Origin: CBFGWV01 sp965652545
GTDB taxonomy: Bacteria; Pseudomonadota; Gammaproteobacteria; Competibacterales; Competibacteraceae
Direction of reading: 5' to 3'
DNA: 11,307 nucleotides
Assembly (NCBI GenBank): GCA_965652545.1
Contig: CBFGWV010000159.1
Location: 1-11,307 of the forward strand
Shown here: positions 6,280-11,307 of the stretch, one piece after another
Numbering within the stretch: the stretch's first letter is position 1
Layout of the letters: the number at the start of each line of letters is the position of its first letter
Notes under the pieces: model-generated
What the model was told of the DNA's origin: nothing
The model's input: only the letters and a program-made list of their open reading frames with translations
Database searches by the model: none
Translations under genes and position numbers: made by a program

Positions 6280-7439
6280 CTCGCGCACGCGCAGCTGCCC
6301 TGGTCCTCATGGCCGTCACGCTATCCGGCTGCGGCGTGATCAGCGGCTTCACCCGTGGTGAAGACAACAGTATTCCACCGACCCCGCTGGCCGAGTTCGA
6401 CGCCGAGGTCAACCCGAGCATTGCCTGGCAGGTGGATGTCGGGGATGGCCCGGGCGACCGGTATGCCACCTTGGAGCCGGCCAGCGACGGGTTGCGTGTC
6501 TACGTGGCCGATTATGCCGGTCAGGTCGCCGCGGTGGACATTGACACCGGCAACACGGCATGGCGTAGCGATCTCGACGTCGAACTCACCGGCGGCACGG
6601 GGCTGGGCGAAGGCTTGGTCATCGTCGGCGACAACGACGGCAATGTGATCGCGCTCGACGCGGCCGAGGGCAGCGAGCGCTGGCGCACTCGCGTCAGCAG
6701 CGAAGTGCTGGCCGCCCCAGTGGCCGGCAACGGTATCGTCGTGGTGCGCAGTGCCGATGGCCGATTCTCGGCGTTCAACGCCGCCGACGGCGAGCCGGCC
6801 TGGGCGTACAACGCTTCGGTGCCCGCACTGAGTCTGCGCGGGTCGGGCTCGCCCATCATCGTCCAGGGCGTGGTCATCAGCGGCATGGACAATGGCCGCC
6901 TGCTGGCACTGGAGTTGACCACCGGGCGGGTGATCTTCGATCGTGCCATCGCTTCGCCGCGCGGTCGCAACGACCTCGAACGCATGGTGGATATCGACGT
7001 GCCCCCGGTGCTGATCGGGCCGATGCTCTATATCGCGGCCTATCAAGGGAATATCACCGCGTTGGATATGCGGGACGGCAGCCTGCGCTGGACGCGGGAT
7101 TTCTCCGCCTATGGCGGTTTGACCGCCGATCAAGAGCAGGTCTACGTCGCCGACGAGGACGATGTGGTCTGGGCACTGGATGCGCGCACCGGTGCACCCA
7201 TGTGGCGGCAGGAGGCCTTGCGCGGACGGCGGCTGGCCGGTCCGGCGCTGCACGAGGGGCGTGTGGCAGTGGCCGATTTCGAGGGCTACGTGCATTGGTT
7301 GGAACCCGCCAGCGGACGACTCGTCGGCCGCACGCGCGGTGGTTCGGCGGGGGTGCGTTCGATGCCCTGGTCGTTGAAAGGCAATCTGATGGTGCTGGGC
7401 AATGACGGCGTGATCCGTGCATTCCGGCTGAGTAACTGA
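6276..7439 (+). CDS. bamB: Outer membrane protein assembly factor BamB
   Basis: Lipoprotein of the BAM complex that supports folding and insertion of outer-membrane beta-barrel proteins, bound to the BamA POTRA domains on the periplasmic side. The 387-residue protein (E. coli 392) has a lipoprotein signal with lipobox LSGC and lipidated C19, followed by an eight-bladed PQQ-type beta-propeller. Recurrent blade motifs are visible: VAAVDIDTGNTAWRSD (about residues 84-99), VIALDAAEGSERWR, FSAFNAADGEPAW, LLALELTTGRVIFD, ITALDMRDGSLRW and VWALDARTGAPMWRQE. Translation is probably coupled to yfgM through the ATGA overlap. The yfgM-bamB-der order is the usual gammaproteobacterial one. Confidence 0.96.
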   Translation: MTRARAAALVLMAVTLSGCGVISGFTRGEDNSIPPTPLAEFDAEVNPSIAWQVDVGDGPGDRYATLEPASDGLRVYVADYAGQVAAVDIDTGNTAWRSDLDVELTGGTGLGEGLVIVGDNDGNVIALDAAEGSERWRTRVSSEVLAAPVAGNGIVVVRSADGRFSAFNAADGEPAWAYNASVPALSLRGSGSPIIVQGVVISGMDNGRLLALELTTGRVIFDRAIASPRGRNDLERMVDIDVPPVLIGPMLYIAAYQGNITALDMRDGSLRWTRDFSAYGGLTADQEQVYVADEDDVVWALDARTGAPMWRQEALRGRRLAGPALHEGRVAVADFEGYVHWLEPASGRLVGRTRGGSAGVRSMPWSLKGNLMVLGNDGVIRAFRLSN

Positions 7440-7444
7440 CGACC

Positions 7445-8872
7445 GTGGATGCTCAAGGGCTGCTGCCCGTTATCGCCCTGGTGGGCCGACCCAATGTCGG
7501 CAAATCCACCTTGTTCAACGCATTGACCCGCACCCGTGACGCCCTGGTGGCCGACATGCCCGGGCTGACCCGAGATCGCCAGTACGGTCGGGGCCGGCTG
7601 GGCGAGCGGCCGTATATCGTCCTGGATACCGGCGGTTTGTCGGGTGAGCAGGAGGGTATGGACGCGCTGGTGGCCCGTCAGGCCTGGCAGGCCGCAACCG
7701 ACGCCGATGCCGTGCTGTTCCTGGTGGACGGTCGCAGCGGTCTGACGGCGGCCGACGAGGCGGTGGCCGAGCGCCTGCGTAAGATGGGCAAACCGTGCCG
7801 GTTGGTGGTGAACAAGACCGAGCACCTGGATCTCGACACGGTGACGGCCGAGTTCCACGCGCTGGGGCTGGGTGCGCCCGTCCCCATCGCGGCTGCGCAT
7901 GGGCGCGGCGTGCGCGAGCTCATCGACCTGACGCTCGACGACTTGCCCCCACCTGAAAGCGATGCCGACGAGGTCGACGATGCCGAGGGGCGGATCCGCA
8001 TGGCCGTGGTCGGCCGGCCGAACGTCGGCAAGTCCACGTTCATCAACCGCCTGCTGGGCGAGGAGCGGGTCGTCGCCTGCGACATGCCGGGTACGACACG
8101 TGACAGTATCGCCATCCCCTTCGATCGTGGCAGCAAGCGTTATCTGCTGATCGACACCGCCGGTGTGCGCCGCCGCAGCCGGGTTGACGACACCATCGAG
8201 AAGTTCAGCATCATCAAGACATTGCAGGCGCTGGAGAAGGCCAATGTGGTGGTGCTGATGCTGGATGCACGGCAAGGCATCGCCGAGCAGGATGCGACTT
8301 TGCTCGGCCTGGTGATGGACTCGGGGCGCGGCGTGGTGGTGGCGGTCAACAAATGGGACCATCTGCCCACCGAGCAGCGTGACGAGGTCCGCCGCGAACT
8401 CTCGCGCAAGCTGGATTTCCTCAACTACGCACGGATACATTTCATTTCCGCCCTGCACGGGTCCGGCGTGATCGACGTGCTCAAATCGGTGGAGGAGGCG
8501 CACGCCAGTGCCACCCGCACTCTGGCGACCTCGGAACTCACCCGTGCCTTGGAGCAGGCACTGGCGGCGCATCAGCCGCCGTTGGTGCACGGGCATAGCA
8601 TAAAGCTGCGCTACGCCCACCAGGGCGGGCAGAACCCGCCGCTGATCATCATCCACGGCAACCGTGTGCAGCACGTGCCGCCGGCGTACCGGCGTTATCT
8701 TGAAAACACCTTCCGCCGTCACTTCAAGCTGCGCGGCACCCCGCTGAAGGTCGAGTTCCGCGGTGGGGAGAACCCCTACCAGCCCGCACCCACGACCGGT
8801 AAACCGCGCAGCCCCGCCACGGGTGGAAAGCCGCGCAGCAAGGCCACCGGCCGTAACCAGCGCCGCGGCTGA
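7445..8872 (+). CDS. der: Ribosome-assembly GTPase Der (EngA)
   Basis: Essential double-G-domain GTPase required for maturation of the 50S ribosomal subunit. In the 475-residue product (E. coli 490) the first G domain has P-loop GRPNVGKS (14-21), G3 DTGG (61-64) and a G4 motif NKTE (123-126). The second has GRPNVGKS (190-197), DTAG (237-240) and a normal NKWD (302-305). The C-terminal KH-like domain covers about 360-445, followed by a basic tail with repeated KPRS/ATG units. The glutamate in place of aspartate in the first G4 motif is unusual for this lineage as far as I know. The GTG start lies 5 nt after bamB with no good ribosome site, so coupling is likely; an ATG at 7449 is out of frame. 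It is the last gene of the operon, its stop codon forming the loop of a hairpin. Confidence 0.97.
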   Translation: MDAQGLLPVIALVGRPNVGKSTLFNALTRTRDALVADMPGLTRDRQYGRGRLGERPYIVLDTGGLSGEQEGMDALVARQAWQAATDADAVLFLVDGRSGLTAADEAVAERLRKMGKPCRLVVNKTEHLDLDTVTAEFHALGLGAPVPIAAAHGRGVRELIDLTLDDLPPPESDADEVDDAEGRIRMAVVGRPNVGKSTFINRLLGEERVVACDMPGTTRDSIAIPFDRGSKRYLLIDTAGVRRRSRVDDTIEKFSIIKTLQALEKANVVVLMLDARQGIAEQDATLLGLVMDSGRGVVVAVNKWDHLPTEQRDEVRRELSRKLDFLNYARIHFISALHGSGVIDVLKSVEEAHASATRTLATSELTRALEQALAAHQPPLVHGHSIKLRYAHQGGQNPPLIIIHGNRVQHVPPAYRRYLENTFRRHFKLRGTPLKVEFRGGENPYQPAPTTGKPRSPATGGKPRSKATGRNQRRG

Positions 8873-8880
8873 GCCGCGGC
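8862..8880. terminator. GC-only hairpin with the der stop codon as its loop; possible bidirectional transcription end
   Basis: GCCGCGGC (8862-8869), itself a palindrome, is repeated at 8873-8880 with exactly the der stop codon TGA (8870-8872) between the copies. The RNA of either strand can fold into an 8-bp all-GC stem with a 3-nt loop. It lies in the junction of two convergent genes, 14 bp before the stop of the minus-strand gene, a natural place for a transcription end on both strands. Neither side has a T-run, so it is not a textbook Rho-independent terminator; it may instead block 3' exonucleases or pause polymerase. Confidence 0.45.
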
Positions 8881-8894
8881 CGTGGTGCCGGCGT

Positions 8895-9941
8895 TCAGCC
8901 GCCGATGGTGAGCCGCACCTGCGCGGGGTACTGCATGGTCGAGCAGTGCAGGCTGCCGTGCTGTTCGATGAGTGTGCGGCAGTTCACCGGCACGATCTGG
9001 CGGTTGGGGAAGGCCGCCGCCAGGCGTTCGCAAGCCGGTGCATCCATGGGATCGCCGTAGACCGGCACCAGGACGGCCTCATTGATGATCAGGAAGTTGG
9101 CATAACCGGCCGGTAGGCGGTGGCCGTCCTCGGCGTACATGGCCGATGGAAGCGGCAGCTCGACCAGGTCGTACGGCCGGCCGTCACGGGTGCGGAAGCC
9201 GCGCAGTTCCTCGGCCATGGCTTTCAATGGCGCGAAGTGGACGTCGTCCGGGTCGTCGCAGCCCTGGTAGGCAATGGTGTGGGCATCGCAGAAGCGGGCC
9301 ATGGTGTCGATGTGGCTGTCCGTATCGTCACCCTCCATGTGCCCGTGCTCCAGCCACAGAAAGCGGTCGAAGCCCAGGCTTTGCGACAGGCGGCGCTCGA
9401 TGCCCTGCCGGTCCAGGCCGTTGCGATTGGGGTTGAGCAGGCAGTCCGTCGTGGTCAGCAACGTGCCTTCGCCATCGCTTTCGATGCTGCCGCCTTCGAG
9501 TATCAAGTCCACGGTCTCCATCGGGGTGTCGACGAAAACCCCTTGGGATGCCAGACCGGCACTCATGGCGTTGTCTGCGGCGTGGGGGTATTTCCCGCCC
9601 CAGCCGTTGAACTGAAAGTTCAGCAACACCGCTTGGCCATCGCGCAACACTGTCAATGGGGCGTGATCGCGCGCCCAAGTATCGTTGTTGTCCTGACGGA
9701 CGATGATGCAGTGGCGTTCGGTTGCGCCGGCCGCGCGTAGTGCGGCGCGCGCCCGTTTTTCCACATCGGCGTCCCGACACACGACCAGCACATACTGGCG
9801 GCGCGAGACCTCTGAACCGATGCGCGCAATGTTGGCCTCCACGGCATCCAACCAGGTGATCCATTCGCTATCGCGGTGCGGCCAGGACAATTGCACGGCG
9901 GACTGAGGCGCCCATTCGGCGGGTAACACCGTGTGCGGCAT
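8895..9941 (-). CDS. aguA: Agmatine deiminase family protein
   Basis: Member of the guanidino-group-modifying family (agmatine deiminase / Porphyromonas-type peptidylarginine deiminase). The classic reaction is agmatine to N-carbamoylputrescine plus ammonia, a step toward putrescine. The 348-residue protein shows the family landmarks: NDTWARDHAP (86-95), LNFQFNGWGGK (107-117), LEGGSIESDGEGTLLTT (148-164), the catalytic histidine H210 in DSHIDTMARF, and the nucleophile C333 in GSLHCSTMQYP. GGAG lies 5 nt before the ATG on the minus strand. No aguB (N-carbamoylputrescine amidase) lies beside it in the window, so the substrate is inferred from the family only; the symbol is provisional. It is convergent with der and divergent from pilU. 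Confidence 0.88.
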   Translation of the reverse strand: MPHTVLPAEWAPQSAVQLSWPHRDSEWITWLDAVEANIARIGSEVSRRQYVLVVCRDADVEKRARAALRAAGATERHCIIVRQDNNDTWARDHAPLTVLRDGQAVLLNFQFNGWGGKYPHAADNAMSAGLASQGVFVDTPMETVDLILEGGSIESDGEGTLLTTTDCLLNPNRNGLDRQGIERRLSQSLGFDRFLWLEHGHMEGDDTDSHIDTMARFCDAHTIAYQGCDDPDDVHFAPLKAMAEELRGFRTRDGRPYDLVELPLPSAMYAEDGHRLPAGYANFLIINEAVLVPVYGDPMDAPACERLAAAFPNRQIVPVNCRTLIEQHGSLHCSTMQYPAQVRLTIGG

Positions 9942-10136
9942 GATGACTCCGGCATCTGGAAGACTGAGCGGCTGATTCTACCCATTGGTGCGTGGCGGGC
10001 ATCTACTTTTGGCCGGTGCCGGTAAGACGCTGCCCTGGTGTATTGTTGAACCGACGATGGCGGCACCTGGCCGGATGATGGGTTTTCGAAAGTCCCGGTG
10101 TCCAGGCTCAACGAGTGGCGAATCAAAGGGGGGATC
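9942..10136. other. Divergent intergenic region between aguA and pilU
   Basis: This 195-bp region should hold promoters for both flanking genes. On the minus strand a plausible -10 for aguA is visible. For pilU no convincing sigma-70 pair or sigma-54 site was found. An interrupted inverted repeat (10011-10021 with 10061-10072, 11 pairs and one bulge, 39-nt loop) lies in the part that would be the pilU leader. No gene is supported here. Confidence 0.5.
9975..9980 (-). promoter_or_regulatory. Possible -10 box for aguA
   Basis: On the minus strand this reads TAGAAT, five of six matches to TATAAT. It lies 33 nt upstream of the aguA ATG, which would give a leader of roughly 26 nt carrying the GGAG ribosome site at 9947-9950. 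No good -35 hexamer is seen 16-18 nt further upstream, so the assignment is tentative. Confidence 0.3.
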
Positions 10137-11306
10137 ATGGACGAAACACAAGCCCGGCGCACATTGGATGCGCTGGTCAAGACGCTCATGCAACACGGCG
10201 GGTCGGACCTGTTCATCGCTGCCGGCAGTGCGCCGGCCTTGAGCGTCAACGGCGAGTTGATCCGGGTCGGCGAGCGTCATCTGACGCCACAACAGGCCAA
10301 GGCGGTGGTGCTGGCGGCGATGACGCCAAAACAATGTGCCCAGTTCGAGGCCGAGAACGAGGTCAACTTCGCACTGCACTACCCGGATATGGCGCGCTTT
10401 CGGGTCAGCGTGTTTCGCCAGCGCGGCAGTGCCGGTATGGTGATGCGCCTGATTCCCGGCACGATTCCGGATTTCGACGCGCTGCACCTGCCGCCGATTC
10501 TGCGCGATGTTGCCCTGCTCAAACGCGGGCTGGTGTTGATTCTCGGAGCCACCGGTAGCGGCAAATCGACCACGCTGGCGGCGATGATCGACCACCGCAA
10601 CCAGTTGCGTCCCGACCATATCATGACGGTCGAGGACCCTATCGAGTACTTCCACACGCATGGGCGGGGCTTGGTGAACCAGCGCGAGGTCGGTCTGGAC
10701 ACCAGCTCGTATGCGGTGGCGCTGCGCAATGCCTTGCGCCAGCGGCCGGACGTCATTCTCATCGGCGAGATACGCGATGAGGAAACGATGGCCCAGGCCA
10801 TCAGCTTTGCCGAGACCGGCCATCTGTGCCTGTCGACGCTTCATGCGAACAATGCCGACCAGGCGTTCGACCGTATCGTGAATTTCTTCCCGGAGGATCG
10901 CCGGGCACAGGTGCTGATGGACCTGTCGTTCAACATGCAGGCGTTTGTGTCGCAGCGCCTGTTGCCGCGCGCGGATGCCGTCGGCCTGATTCCCGCGGTT
11001 GAGGTGCTTCTGAACACCCCGTTGATCAGTAAGCTGGTCTTCGAGGGGCGGATCAAAGAGCTCAAGCACTATATGTCACGCTCCGGCGAGCCGGGGATGC
11101 AGACATTCGATCAGTCGCTGTTGACGCTGTACCGCTCCGGACGCATCAGCGAGGAGACGGCGCTGCGCAACGCCGACTCGGTCAACGATGTCCGCCTGGG
11201 CATCCGACAGGCCCTGCGTGAAGCGGGAGAGACCGGCCAGGAAGCCGACACTATGTCACTGGCCGAACCGGAACCGGACGAATTCGAGGGCCATTTCGGA
11301 CGCTGA
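10137..11306 (+). CDS. pilU: Type IV pilus retraction-type ATPase PilU
   Basis: Hexameric cytoplasmic ATPase of the PilT/PilU family; PilU works with PilT to power pilus retraction. The 389-residue product has an N-terminal PAS-like domain (about 10-105), Walker A GATGSGKST (137-145), the acidic box TVEDPIEY (164-171), Walker B region DVILIGEIRDEETM (205-218) and the His box TGHLCLSTLHANN (227-239). PilU rather than PilT is indicated by the FFPEDRRAQVLMDLSFNMQAFVSQRL segment, the KHYMSRSGEPGMQTFDQ segment and the acidic C-terminal extension. The ATG at 10137 follows a strong purine-rich ribosome site (10125-10134); an in-frame GTG at 10098 would add 13 residues and is less likely. No pilT lies upstream within the window; what follows is outside it. 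Confidence 0.94.
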   Translation: MDETQARRTLDALVKTLMQHGGSDLFIAAGSAPALSVNGELIRVGERHLTPQQAKAVVLAAMTPKQCAQFEAENEVNFALHYPDMARFRVSVFRQRGSAGMVMRLIPGTIPDFDALHLPPILRDVALLKRGLVLILGATGSGKSTTLAAMIDHRNQLRPDHIMTVEDPIEYFHTHGRGLVNQREVGLDTSSYAVALRNALRQRPDVILIGEIRDEETMAQAISFAETGHLCLSTLHANNADQAFDRIVNFFPEDRRAQVLMDLSFNMQAFVSQRLLPRADAVGLIPAVEVLLNTPLISKLVFEGRIKELKHYMSRSGEPGMQTFDQSLLTLYRSGRISEETALRNADSVNDVRLGIRQALREAGETGQEADTMSLAEPEPDEFEGHFGR

Positions 11307-11307
11307 G

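Noticed and set aside
7286..8722. A 478-codon minus-strand open frame opposite der.
   Set aside because: Shadow frame opposite der; composition rich in His, Gln and Arg typical of antisense frames in GC-rich genomes, with no domain seen.
9120..9740. A 206-codon + strand open frame opposite aguA.
   Set aside because: It lies wholly inside the well-supported minus-strand deiminase gene and shows no family features.
9978..11069. A 363-codon minus-strand open frame opposite pilU.
   Set aside because: The + strand encodes all PilU motifs. The antisense product has shadow-frame composition.

Overview
The window is GC-rich, gene-dense bacterial chromosome carrying a conserved housekeeping cluster. 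The order ndk-rlmN-pilW(pilF)-rodZ-hisS-yfgM-bamB-der, together with the BAM lipoprotein BamB, the YfgM translocon partner and type IV pilus genes, points to a Gammaproteobacterium (Pseudomonas-like gene order). The genus cannot be fixed from the sequence alone. There are no insertion sequences, phage genes, CRISPR arrays, tRNAs or rRNAs.

Layout. (1) 69-476: msrB, methionine-R-sulfoxide reductase, alone. (2) 477-731: a 255-bp gap with a possible extended -10 promoter and a strong hairpin, probably the 5' leader of the next operon. (3) 732-8872: eight genes on the + strand: ndk, rlmN, pilW, rodZ, hisS, yfgM, bamB, der. Two junctions overlap as ATGA, three have gaps of 5-6 nt, and the rodZ/hisS and hisS/yfgM junctions have 47 and 79 nt gaps. 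(4) 8895-9941, minus strand: an agmatine deiminase-family gene, convergent with der across a 22-bp gap that holds a GC-rich hairpin. (5) 9942-10136: a 195-bp divergent intergenic region. (6) 10137-11306, plus strand: pilU, a type IV pilus retraction-type ATPase, ending one base before the window end.

How the genes work together. The operon mixes nucleotide metabolism (ndk), translation and ribosome assembly (rlmN, hisS, der), cell shape (rodZ) and envelope biogenesis (yfgM at SecYEG, bamB in the BAM complex, pilW for the PilQ secretin). It is a growth-linked cluster rather than one pathway. PilW and PilU indicate that the organism makes type IV pili.

No undescribed system of the defence or mobile type is visible. 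The points most worth a second look are the structured leader before ndk, the absence of ispG from its usual place between rodZ and hisS (a 14-bp perfect palindrome lies in that junction), an MsrB without the usual resolving cysteine, an NKxE G4 motif in the first G domain of Der, a hairpin whose loop is exactly the der stop codon, and pilU sitting next to an aguA-like gene instead of pilT.
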